This document shows positions 10,355-21,131 of a DNA stretch of 64,000 nucleotides, in pieces. Both the position numbers and the translations under genes were made by a program. The DNA comes from Glossina fuscipes (taxonomy: Eukaryota; Arthropoda; Insecta; Diptera; Glossinidae). The stretch's first letter is position 1, and every line of letters starts with the position of its first letter. The stretch lies in NCBI RefSeq assembly GCF_014805625.2, contig NW_024003472.1, positions 93,009 to 157,008 on the forward strand, given 5' to 3'. The notes under the pieces were generated by a model that did no database searches, was not told where the DNA came from, and was given only the letters and a program-made list of their open reading frames with translations.

Positions 10355-13161
10355 ATGACGGACCGTCCACAAGCAACGTCGGTAAGCGTAAATAATTGTT
10401 TGAAGCTAGCACCAAGAAGAAAGATCCTGCCATTGAGGTGTATTGCGAGCCCTGCCAAGTTTTTATGATACAGACAGAATACAAAAACCATTTGAAGACC
10501 AACAAGCGCAAAGAGAAGGCAGCTGTGCTCTTAAAAGAAAATGTGCTCATCACATCTCCGCCGACATCGGAAAATGTGATTCAATATAAAATTGTCAACA
10601 ACCCGAGGGATGAGATTGTAATAAATAAATTTTTAGATAATATCCGCACATTTATACAAGAGCAAATTAGATGAATAAAGTTCAATTTGAGGCTTTTTGG
10701 AGATTACGTGAAGGGCTTCGAAACAGAGATGGGGATAACATTGAAACACTTCTCAACGAAATTCGTTGCTGCAAGAGAAAACATTGAATCTGAGGAATGA
10801 GATTGACGAGCTTTTTTGAGCTTAAAAGAGCAGCTGAAGAATACCAAGAAAGAGATAGCGGGTGGGCGATAGCAGAATTTAAATCCTGTGAATTAACTAT
10901 TTGCAAGTTGGATTCCATTCCTGTGGGTTCACATGTACCATTGCCAATTAGTGTATTCACTAAAAAGCCTACAATTAATGTGAAAAATGCTGATGTGTAC
11001 TGTATTAAATGGTGCTTATTAGCGGCTCTCGCTTACAAGTTCGAGAAACCGTTGGGAGAAGAATTAGGCAGTTTAGCTCACTCGAGCTATTATAAAATCG
11101 AAAGTTTTCGCGAGAGTATCATTAAATTTCGAAACATTTCGAAACCAACTGATACATCAATCTGTTTGAGCAAGATAACAAACACTTCAGCATAATACAT
11201 ATGAATTGGTACGGTCCAAGGGTACATGGAAAGTGGTTGGTCCGGTTACAAAGGAACCACAAAGGAACCAAAAAGTTTCCATATCAAGTTGCTAACTGTT
11301 TATAACGAAACGACTAAGCAACATCATTATTGTCTTATTACCAACATGCAGAGATTGGTAAAAACACAATACACGCAAAGCCACACATCAGGACAGTTTT
11401 GTGATTTGTGTCAAACGTTTTACACCCTGACTGGAATCTGGTTGCACCAACGTGAAAATTGTATTTCCATCAGCGGGAACAGTAACCAAGTTCAAAAATA
11501 TGGAGAAGAAGTTGTCGCGGTCAATAATCATATATGCTGATATAGAGGCTGTGCTGAAGCCCATAGAAGTTCTTAACAAGAGCGAAAAGACAAGGACAAT
11601 TCAGCAGCAGTAGTGAGGCTGACTACAATTTTGCGCGGAGGGTGTGAGACGCATTCAGGTGGTATATGATTATATATCTCGAAAGCGATGTATTAATACT
11701 AACCGATGTTTTCGAGAATTTCAGGGTCTTGTATTTAGAAATATATAAACTAGATCCTTGCAATTATGTTACAGCACCATCTCTTTCTTGGGATGCCATG
11801 ATGAAATATACTAAAGTTGAAATGGAACTAATTGTGGATCCTGAAATTCATACGTTTTTGAAAACTAGTATTCGAGGTGGTATTACTCAATGCACTCAAA
11901 GGTTGTCTGAGTCAAATAATAAGTTTAATGAAAATTATGATGAAAGCAAGTCTGAAAAGTATTTGGTCTATATGGATGCAAACAATTTGTATGGATGGGC
12001 CATGTCTTTTTATATTTACTCCATTGATATCGATGGAATAGTGCTTACATTTTGGAGTTGACCTAAATTATGCGTCTGATATTTGTGATCAACATGATTT
12101 CTGTGCAGACAATAAAATTCCTCTTACTGGCAAGTATAAAAAACTCAGCAGATTTAACTCATAAAATGAATTATAAGATTCATTTAAAAAATCTGCTCCT
12201 CTGCTTGCAACACGGGTTGCAGTCAAAATGTATTCACAGAATACTAAAATTTAGTCAAAGGGCTTGGTTAGAGCCCTACATTAGTGTAAACACCAATAAA
12301 AGAAAAGTTTCCAACAATGAATTTGAGAAGAACGTCTATAAGCTAATGAATAATGCTGTGTATGGGAAAATCATGAAAAATTTTGAAAATCGCCGAGACG
12401 TTCGCTTAGTAAATAGTTATGAAAACAGAAGGAATTCTGAAGGGTATAGGGCTCTCGTAGCCAAACCTAACTTCAAGGGCATCGAAATATTCGATAATGG
12501 GTTATATGGAGTTGAGCTAAATAAATTGGAAATTATTCACGATAAACCGATATATGTGGGGGTAACTGTGTTAAAACTCTCTAAATGGTTGATGTATGAT
12601 TTCTATTATAACTTTTTACTTAACCAGATCGAAACAACAAAGATTATATATATAGATACAGATTCATTTATATTAGCATCTGATGGTAATATATATGACA
12701 TTATGAAAAATAATCCTAATAAATTTGACACATCAGATTTTCTACCCGGCAATATACATAATATAATTCCTAATAACAAAAAAGTATTAGTTCTAATGAA
12801 AGACGAGAATGCCGGGAGAATCACGACAAAGTTTGCAGGTTTAAAAGCCAAAGCGTATGCATACATAGTCAATGATGGGAACAATAAAGAAAAAGAAGTG
12901 AAAAAAGTTAAGGGGATAAAAAAATGTGTAACCGACAAATTAAAATACTGTGATTATAAACACTATATTATAAATAGACAATCTTTTTATGGTGAACAGA
13001 GAATTATAAGAAGCAGATTTCAGAGATTGTATACAGAGATCTGCAAAAAAATAGCGTTAGATTATTTAGATGATAAGCGGTGTGTTTTAGATGATAAAAT
13101 TTCCACACTAGTGTGTGGAAATTATAAAATTGGTAATCAAATAATAAATAACGATGTATAA
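10351..13161 (+). pseudogene. polB: Polinton protein-primed DNA polymerase B, broken
   Basis: This encodes a family B polymerase that replicates the element from a terminal protein. Readable in order: leader with CEPCQVF (from 10396), a conserved N-terminal block at 10797-11195 (RDSGWAI, NVKNADVYCIKWCLL), a CxxC...H...C finger at 11400-11460 (CDLCQTFY), then SLSWDAM and IRGG (11780-11880), motif A area YMDANNLYGW (about 11970), motif B KLMNNAVYGK (about 12340) and catalytic motif C YIDTDSF (about 12650). Breaks: in-frame TAA at 10393, TGA at 10672, changes near 10790, 11200, 11540-11660 and 12060. The span between the finger and SLSWDAM is too short for a 3'-5' exonuclease, so that domain is largely deleted. 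The polymerase palm motifs are intact in sequence. Confidence 0.85.
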
Positions 13162-13307
13162 ATACTATGTATATATGAATATATGTAAAATAATTATAGA
13201 GTAAATAATACAAATATGTAAATGAAATGTAATTACTATGTATTCAAGAATAAATGTAAAAATTAATACGCAATGCAATTTTTTTGGATTTCCATTTTTA
13301 TTTAGAT

Positions 13308-13335
13308 TTTAATAATAATAATAATAATAATACTA
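13308..13335. repeat. (TAA)n-type microsatellite
   Basis: A run of ATA/TAA units just beyond the integrase stop codon, between convergent polymerase and integrase genes. Confidence 0.8.
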
Positions 13336-13371
13336 ATAATAGTAAACATTTTCGGTTGGTCTTAAACATAT

Positions 13372-14291
13372 TTATCGAAGTAATTGAGCTTTATTAACCC
13401 ATGGATTATGAGTTTGATCAAACCCTAGCCACTTCACAAAAAATTTGTTTCCCTGTTTCTTCAATATATTTTCCACTAAATAGGCAGTTTGGTCACGAAC
13501 TTTTTTCATTTCGTATTCATACAATGATCCTAATATTTCATTTTCCTTATAGTCCTTTAGAATGTAGTAACAGGTTTCGTAATTTTTATTCTACTGATCT
13601 GAAATATTTCGGTATTTCAGTTTGGTTCACAGCCTTTAAAAAATACTCCTTTCAATTTTCTAATTCCAACTTTAAAAATTGGTCTTGGAAATGTTTTAGG
13701 GAAATTATATACAGTTTGTAGTATCTGCTTCTCGTTGTGTTTATTGATTTCATTTGGTTTCATTTTTATTATTCTGTGATATGTATTATTGTATTTGGCT
13801 AGTAATGTTTGCAGGTTGTTTATCCATTTGTAATTACCATTCATACTAAACATTTTCCACATTAAGTTTTTTAATGTTCTATTAAATCTTTCACATATGG
13901 AGGCTTTCATATGAGTGTATGTGTGATAATAATTAATTTGATAATATTTCATCAAACTTTTAAAATCTTTATTGAAAAATTCCTTTCCCTCAGTTTTCTG
14001 ATCAGTTTGAATATTTCTTGGAGATGTATTTCTTCTTTCCAATATTTGTTTCATAGCTTTAACTCTGTCTGAAGAACTTTCAGATTTCACTGGTTCCGTG
14101 AAAGCATATTTAGAAAATACATCAATTCCTACCAAAAGGTATTTATAGTCATTGTTTAGTTTATGAAATGGAATTAACTCAACTAAACCTATTTGCCATG
14201 TATCATTAATTCCTTTTTGGATGAATCGCTTTCCAACAAAATTTTTTCTGACTGGTTTGTGAATCTCATTAACAACTTGAATTTTACCCAT
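13372..14291 (-). pseudogene. int: Polinton integrase with chromodomain, broken
   Basis: This is a DDE integrase of the retroviral/Polinton type, which inserts the element DNA. The start at 14291 (ATG after an A-rich leader) gives KPVRKNF, then the catalytic core: the block DTWQIGLVEL (the family has D where G stands), GIDVFSKYAF, IQTDQKTEGKEF (second D) and ASICERFNRTLK (E). One frame change near 13617 separates the core from the C-terminal part, which reads YLVENILKK and FFVKWLGFDQTHNPW, a chromodomain-like tail, ending at TAA 13372-13374. The usual N-terminal domain of about 60 residues is missing. It converges with polB. It is inactive because of the frameshift and probably also the changed first aspartate. 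Confidence 0.8.
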
Positions 14292-14460
14292 TTTTATAAA
14301 TTTATATTTTTATTGTTCTCAAATATAACTTATGTATCTTAATATCCTGCCTAATCTTGATTGACATTTTCCGAGAAAATTCAAAACATAATCTTAACAA
14401 ATCAATCTCAATATCAGGTCGATGGGTATGGACATATCAACCAATTGAACATCAGTCTTA

Positions 14461-14479
14461 TTTATTATTATTATTATAA
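14461..14479 (-). repeat. (TAA)n tail of the I-element
   Basis: TTTATTATTATTATTATAA on the plus strand reads as TAA repeats at the 3' end of the minus-strand element, the known 3' terminus of I-factor-type elements. Confidence 0.75.
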
Positions 14480-14570
14480 TATTAGGCTAATGAAGTAAAT
14501 TCTTAGGCTAAAAAAAAGACATTGAGCACTAGCAACACAGGCTATCGGCTCTAATTTAAATAAATGTATA

Positions 14571-17500
14571 TTAGATAATGAGCTTAGTAGTATTAATAAA
14601 GTAATATATTGAATTGATGTTCTGTTCTGAAGCTGATTGTATAATGTTCAAAGGGTGAATCGTTACAAATGCAATACTTCTAGCCAAGCAAAATTTAAGG
14701 CAGTCGCAGAGAATGTGCTTTATGGTGAGAGTTTGTCCACAACTGCAGATTGGGGAGGAAGACTTCTTCAAGGTCCATTGGAGAGTTGCAGTTGTATGAC
14801 CAAGGCGAATTCTCGAATATGTTTGGATCTTCATTTTTTCAACATTAGTAGGATATAAAGGTGGAGTTAATTGAGGGTTAATGCAAGAGTAGTGTTGATG
14901 ATGGTATTGTAAATTTCCTTCTGCAATTTTCTCTTTAACTTTTCTTCCAATGTATCTTTGAAGATCCAACTTTTCCATGACATCATCCATTATTAGAGGA
15001 GCAGAAGCAGCATACTTTGCCGCTCGATCAGCCTGCTCATTTCCCAGTAAACCGATGTGACTTGGTACCCATAACATTTCAATTTTTCCGTCGGGTGTAG
15101 TAATTATATTCCTTAATTTGTTGATGGTGCTCCATCTCGAAGTCGAAGGGTTCCGAGTAGCTTGTAATACAGACAAACTGTCGGTAACAATGACGGTTTT
15201 GAGTTTGTTTTTATGGGCAAGGTTGGCAGCGTGTAGAATAGCTCTGGCTTCGGTTGTGAAAGTTGAAGTACTTTCGTGAAATATGTGGTTGAGAATAACT
15301 CGTCCTGTAGCATCAACCATAGCACAAGCAGGAGGCAGGCCAGAAGATTTTGAGCCGTCTGTGTATAAAATATTCCAACCAGTACTCTCCAATACTTGGG
15401 TTTTTTCAGCTATTAGATTCCTGAAGACGTAATTTGGTGTATTTTCTTTCTTGTGCATAGACAGCGAAATGTCAAAAGAGCAGTCTTTCAAAATCCATGG
15501 AGGTTTAAAACCAAAAGAGCGGAAAATTTTTAAGGGAATGTTCAATTCCTTTGCGACGTACAAACAATAGTCAATTGCAGATGGTGAATTTGGAATTTTC
15601 TTCGCAATAATAATCTTTCTCACATCATCACCGAGTATAGATTTGTTTGAATTAAGAAGCTCGGGGACTATTTTGGCTTTTAACTCAGAAAGTCTATTTT
15701 CTAGAGTTGGGAGACCAGTTTCGATTACAATATTATTTATGGGCGTCGTCCGAAAAGCATAACAACTTGCTCTGACTGCTTGGTGGTAGACCGGTTTAAG
15801 GATGTTGATATTAGATTTGCAGCTATTGCCATAAATTATTAAAGCATAGTCAATCTTGCTTAACACAAGCATTTTGGTAGGATAAGCAATAGTGTTAATA
15901 TGCGCATGGCTTCTCCAAGTAACGTACTGTATGAAATTCACCGTTGTTAAAATAAAGTTTTTTAACCGCAGACAGTGTGCTTTCCAACGATATTTGTTGC
16001 AAAAAGTGAGTCCGAGAATATGCAGTGTCGGCACATTTTGTACTAGTAAGTCATTAATATGCATCAGTAGATTTCCTGCATCACAAATCTGCTTTTGACA
16101 AATGGGCATTTTTTTAGATTTTTGTATGGAAATTTTAGCCCCCGATGAGTTTGCCCATGCGGAAATCTCTCGTCCAATAGATTCGAGGATGTTGATTGCC
16201 TTCGTGCTATCTTTCTTTTGTAAAAATGTATACATCGTCTGCGTAGAGGCAATGTTCCACTCTTGGTACACGACAAAGAATTTTGCTAGTTTCGTTGGAG
16301 ACGATTTGGAAAAGCGTGACAGAAAAGGAGACCCTTACGGAATGCCATTCATTAGCGGAAAGGAATCAGAAAGATGATTGTTGATTCTAACTTTAAACCG
16401 CCGATGCGACATGAATGATTTGATATAGTTGAAAAATTTGGGTCCAACATTCCATGATTTCAAGAGACTTAAAATAACATGAAGACCAACTCTGTCAAAT
16501 GCTTTTTCAAAATCAATTGAAAGAATTGTTACATGGTTTCGTTCGGAAATTGCTTTGCTTGTAAAATAATCAATATGTAACAGAGCGTCAATCTCTACCC
16601 CGCTTGAAACCAATTTGTTCTTTGTTATCAGATTTTTGGACTCAAGAAATCCAGATAATCTAGATGCCATAATCTTTTCCAATACCTTTGAGAGGCAAAA
16701 TAAAAGAGAGATTGGGTGATAGTCCGATGCGATGGAGACATTTTTTGACTTAGGAATTGGAACATCTGTCGCCAGTTTCCACATGTTGGGTACATGGCCG
16801 TATTATATAGGTCCGTATATATAGGTACCGTATTATATAGGTCCAGTAATTTCTTTTTACTAGACTTAGACGTAGCGCTGATCATGTGATGTGAGATGCG
16901 GTCTAGACCAGGTGTCCTCCCCTTCAAATTGGAGAGACAACTTCCAAGTTCTAAGGTGGATATGCAATTTTCCAGGAACATGGCACAACTGTCAATACAA
17001 TTTGAAAGAGATATTGGAGTGCTTTTATTTTCGATGAAAGCACTAGAGAAGTTGTTGTCAGAGAAATATTCCCACCACACTTTTCCAAAGTAATTAGAAA
17101 TCTCATCTGCATCAGTTAAAGTTCCATTGGGAGTGCAGATGGCAGAGATTTCGTTCAGATTTGAAGTCCCATTAGGTCTGTTGATTTTGCTCATTGATGT
17201 ATTTCTGTGAATTCCTCTCGAGAAAAGTTCGAAACTAAGTGCCTTTGATTTCCGTGATTCTTTCCTGAATAGAGCATTGGCCTCTTTGTATAATAACAAA
17301 TGATCCTGATCAGGACATCTCTTAAAGCGGTGCCATAGATCCATTTTATTTTTCCTCAAAAACGAAAGCGTGTTGTTCCACCAAGGAACCCTAGCTCGTT
17401 TAAAAGAGGTGTTGGATTGAGAAATAGAAAGATGAGCAGCCGTGTGAATCGCTTTAGACATAATAGCAGCATCATGGTTGCAGTTCCCGTTAAATGGCTT

Positions 17501-18271
17501 TGAATTCAAGAATGACTCCACCTGTTTGGAGTAGTTGATCCAATCCGCTTTATCCAGGAGGAATTTGGCCTGTTTTGCTGGAGTAACAAAGGACGATGAA
17601 AGTTTAAGATCGATTATGATTGGAAAGTGATCGCTATTATGCAGATCATCAGAAATAGACCAGGAAACCAAAGGAAGAAGTGAGGTAGAGCAACAAGTTA
17701 AATCAATATGTGAAACTGTATGATGAGTTGAAAAGTGCGTTGGTTTTCCATCATTTAAAATGCAGAGATTGTTTTGAATGAAGGCCTTTTCTAAAACAGT
17801 ACCACGAGTATTGTTCACTGTTGAGCCCCAGATGGTATTCCAACTATTAAAGTCGCCGCATATTATTAATGGGGGGGAGAATGCGGAGAATAAATTGTAT
17901 AGTTCTTGCTGAGAAAACAATTGAGAAGGTGGGATATAGAGCGAAAGCACTGTAAATTTTATGTTTAACATTATTTGTATTGCTACGGCTTGTATGTTTG
18001 AGCTAAAATTTATGCGTTTGTGAGGTATATTTGATTTTATAAAAACACCAACTCCTTGTTTGGAATATGAATTTTGATCAGCATTCGTGAAGTATCCGGT
18101 ATATGATTTGGGTGGAATAGGATTAAAAGAGCTTCTACAATGGGTTTCTTGAAGCGATAAAAAGGTTGGATTAAAATCACTTATGAGTATACGGAGTTCA
18201 TCAAAATTATTAATAAGTCCCTTAATGTTCCATTGTAGAATTTTAAAAACTTTATTTAATTGTAATGACAT
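14571..18271 (-). pseudogene. I-element ORF2, endonuclease-RT-RNase H, frameshifted
   Basis: This encodes the reverse transcription protein of the I-element. From 18271: EEP endonuclease (QWNIKGLINNF, LSLQETHC, CGDFNSWNTIWGS, HNSDHFPIIIDL), then a frame change in a small tandem duplication at about 16785-16850, an RT half (ASDYHPISLL, ILSIDFEKAFDRVGL) to 16335, and a new frame from 16271. The catalytic YADD is present but in a third frame near 16212-16230, so at least two more shifts flank it. The RNase H domain follows (LYTDGSKSSG, TEARAIL, VTDSLSVL, HIGLLGNEQADRAA), with a C-terminal CSCGQTLTIKHILCDC. RNase H supports the I clade. It is not functional, but catalytic residues persist. Confidence 0.85.
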
Positions 18272-18292
18272 GGAAGTAAAGTGGAATTAAGG

Positions 18293-19619
18293 TTAAGTTG
18301 ACATGTCAGCGTCTCCGTCGAGAAGGTCGCTATAGGAATTTTTCGTGAATGATTTATTCTTACCAGCTGAATAATCTGAACTTAGGTGGTTTAGTACATT
18401 TGAAGCGTAAGGAGTAGGCGCACGTGAATAATTTGAAGGTGAAGGTTGATTAATGGATTGAAGAGTGGATTCATTACCACTTGTAATTTGTTGAGTAAAG
18501 TTGAGAGCTGGAGATTCCGGAGAATTTAGTATATTAGATTTTAGCATATATGTTGTTGTTTTAATTTTTTCAATATCTGGTGTTGCTTTGGTTTTTTCAA
18601 TATTATCTTTGGCGGATGATGTAACTGGTTTCGCAATATATTTTTTGGTTAATGGTGGAACACGTTTTTCATTAGAAGGAGTTGGAGTTAAGGCTCACTA
18701 GGCACGGTTTGCGAGGCAACAGCAGCGTAGGTATTACTTTTTTCAATTCCTTGGGCTACAGATGGACTTGTTTCCCGGTATTTGCGTCGCGCTTCGCCCA
18801 TGCTACAATAATTTTCTGTTTTGATTTTTAGAATTTCACTCATTTGCATAAAACGTGGGTATTGTTTGTCTAACGCAGATTGTTGATCGTTGCAATTTAA
18901 GCAGAAGCTACGCGTACAGTTTTCAGGGTGTGGGGGAAGACCACAGTTAGCACAGGATGGAGGACTGGTGCATCTTTTTGCCGTATGGCGCAGGCGTTGG
19001 CAGTTTTTACACCTCATGGGATTTGGAATGTAGAGTTCTACTTTACATTTGTACCAAGCTACATCAACCGTTGCGGTAGCCGATAAGGGTCAAAAGACAA
19101 AATAATTCTTCCTGTAGGAGAGCGGGTTTTTCCATCGTCATTTAATTTGGTGAATTTTTGGATTTCAGTCACTCCTTCACTGCCCATTTCGCGCACAATC
19201 TCGTCTTCCGGCACATGCTTTAAGCATGGGGCATAAACTACGCCTTTAACCGAGTTCAGTTTATCATGCAGCTAAGCGGATATAGCGCACAAATTGGCTA
19301 ATGATTTAGACTTTATGAGCTTTTCGGTTGCGCTCGGTTTCCCAGCCAGGACAAGTAAATTTCCGTCGCGTAAAATTGATATAGAGTCTATATGCGTTGT
19401 AATGCTATCCAGTGCTTGTTTAATAGCGAAAAGGCTGAATTGCGAAATTGTTATGGAGGGATCAGTTGGAGAAATCACAACATATTTTTTGTCGATACGA
19501 ACGATGCTACTGGTTGGCAACACCGGAAATTCTGAATTTTTAATTTTTTTTCTTTGAGGGGATACGTCTACTAATAGATGAAATCTATTCGAGTTTTTAT
19601 CAGGCGGCCCCGGGGCCAT
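18293..19619 (-). pseudogene. I-element ORF1, gag-like protein, broken
   Basis: This RNA-binding ORF1 is in at least three open pieces. The start is at 19619 (MAPGPPDK) for 115 residues, then a stop and frame changes. The middle piece (19017-18688) carries zinc knuckles: CKNCQRLRHTAKRC, CANCGLPPHPENC and CLNC, the usual triple array of I-type ORF1. The tail at 18547-18293 is rich in Ser, Asn and Pro. The spacing to ORF2 (18271) is about 20 bp. Confidence 0.75.
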
Positions 19620-19807
19620 TATGCCTTATGGTTGTCTATTATTTACTTATTTGTGAAATAACCACTCACTTGAAAAGGTTTGGGAAACTACTAAGGACAA
19701 TGTCAAATGTTTTCAACTTTTTTTTTTTTTTTTGGATTTAATGGAAACACATACGGTATCCGCGATAATGACTTTTAGCAATAAACACACAAAAAGTTCA
19801 ATATATT

Positions 19808-20449
19808 TTAATAAATTTGAACACTTTTATAAACGATAGAGCAAAAAAGAAGAACTTGAAAAGTTTTTTTGCACAAAGAGAAAAATATGACCACAGCGCT
19901 TGTACAGAGTTGCCGTTTTTTTTTTTCAGTCTTATTTAATTCCATGCACTTTGGTAAAAAATGATTGTAATAAAAGAACGAGATTTGCTTTTGCAATATA
20001 GTATTCCAGCATAGGAACGTTGATAAAAAAATTCCAAGGCGAGTTATTAATCTCCACGTTTCAGCATCAAGTTTTATTCTATGCCCTTTTTGTTTAATAA
20101 TCAAAAGACATTGACCATCTCGCTTATATTTAAAATTACACATAATGTTGTCTAGAGTTGGATGATCTAGAATGCTCTCAGGTTCTAAAAAATCTATTTG
20201 ATCCAATCTTAGTTGTACGTATTCCTTGTAGGCCATTAAATGAATCGATTGATCACGAGTGAAACTAATAAAATTACATTTAATATCTTGCAGCCGTAAA
20301 AGTGGTTTAAAGTTTCTTGAGGGTGAAAAACCACATTTGATTTTAGTTTTTAAACCGACGAAATATTCCAAACCAAATATTAATTGATGGTCTTGATTTC
20401 TTTTCGGTAAACGCGGAGTTTTTTGAGCACTTGGCGATATGTGATCCAT
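19808..20449 (-). CDS. Polinton hypothetical protein, possible PC4-like fold
   Basis: A 213-residue open frame lies between the I-element and the virion-type module, reading away from it. It starts with ATG at 20449 (MDHISPSAQKTPRLPK). No catalytic motif is recognised. The middle (residues about 45-135) has a pattern of short hydrophobic strands ending in IKLDAETWRLI, loosely like the single-strand-binding PC4 fold; this is a guess from pattern only. The C-terminal 70 residues look less protein-like (KKKRQ, then hydrophobic runs) and may be read-through of a lost stop. The gene start is about 107 bp from the divergent ATG at 20557, so they may share a promoter. Confidence 0.45.
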   Translation of the reverse strand: MDHISPSAQKTPRLPKRNQDHQLIFGLEYFVGLKTKIKCGFSPSRNFKPLLRLQDIKCNFISFTRDQSIHLMAYKEYVQLRLDQIDFLEPESILDHPTLDNIMCNFKYKRDGQCLLIIKQKGHRIKLDAETWRLITRLGIFLSTFLCWNTILQKQISFFYYNHFLPKCMELNKTEKKKRQLCTSAVVIFFSLCKKTFQVLLFCSIVYKSVQIY

Positions 20450-20556
20450 TTATTGAGACGACACAACTAGTACTGACAGTGATATGAAATCTTTTAGAAT
20501 ATAAGCACAAAGATTAAATAAAATTAGCTCAGTATTTATCAGTAACTCATCAAACC

Positions 20557-21050
20557 ATGTCCAGCGTAACTAAAAGTGCGTTCGGTCTTGTTGATATGGA
20601 AATCACAAACAAATTTTTATTAAAGAGCTAGCATATATGAGTGCAAGTTTTGTTGTAGCTAACTACTTTTTATTTAGACCACCGTTCGGTGAAAAGGAAT
20701 TAAATGAGAAAACTGAGGATCAAAATCATTTTTGTGCCAAATTTATTCATGGTTTAAAATGGTGGGATGGCGCTATAGACTATACCTGCTTAGGTGACAT
20801 ACTATCTCCCTTGAATAATTATGAGTACATTTTAGTCGTGGGAAGAGAAAGACAAGCATTTCTTAAAAAACATTTGAAATCTAAAGTGCTATTCGTGGAC
20901 AGTCAAACATCTTTGAGAAAACTACATAACTATTTTACTAACTGCGCACATCATCGAAATGATTTTAAATTTAGATGTGCCCTTAACAATTTATATAAAC
21001 TTTTTATCTATCTTGAAAAAAACTCAAACGCCATTGAAGTTATTACTTAA
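20557..21050 (+). pseudogene. Polinton conserved protein, HGLxW family, one frameshift
   Basis: I recognise this as a member of an unnamed family common in invertebrate Polinton-like elements, with an HGLxWxxG block (here HGLKWWDGAIDY), a VVGRERQAFLKKHL block and a C-terminal C...H...CALNN block (CAHHRND, then CALNNLYKLF). The natural start appears to be the ATG at 20557 (MSSVTKSAFGLVDM). The frame runs into TAG near 20630, and a one-base shift there leads into the 137-residue frame starting at 20637. Function unknown; it is not an adenovirus-type protease by motif. It precedes the packaging ATPase by 82 bp, in the same direction. Confidence 0.5.
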
Positions 21051-21131
21051 GATTAAATAAATAAATATTTATAAAATGACGAATTCTATGAAGTCCTAGT
21101 TTATTCTCTAGTTTATAATTAACAAGACAAC

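Larger units (their letters stand above)
14461..19735 (-). mobile_element. I-clade non-LTR retrotransposon nested in the Polinton
   Basis: It has ORF1 with zinc knuckles and ORF2 with endonuclease, RT, RNase H and a terminal CCHC, plus a 3' tail of TAA repeats; all three are hallmarks of the I-factor group. It sits between Polinton genes: the integrase ends on one side at 14291 and a Polinton ORF resumes at 19808. The 5' border is uncertain (19640-19800), and no target duplication could be matched to the bases outside the tail. Confidence 0.85.

Noticed and set aside
20637..21050. Adenovirus-type cysteine protease of the Polinton
   Set aside because: The position suits, but the His-Glu/Asp-Cys protease pattern is not present; the HGLxW family fits better.
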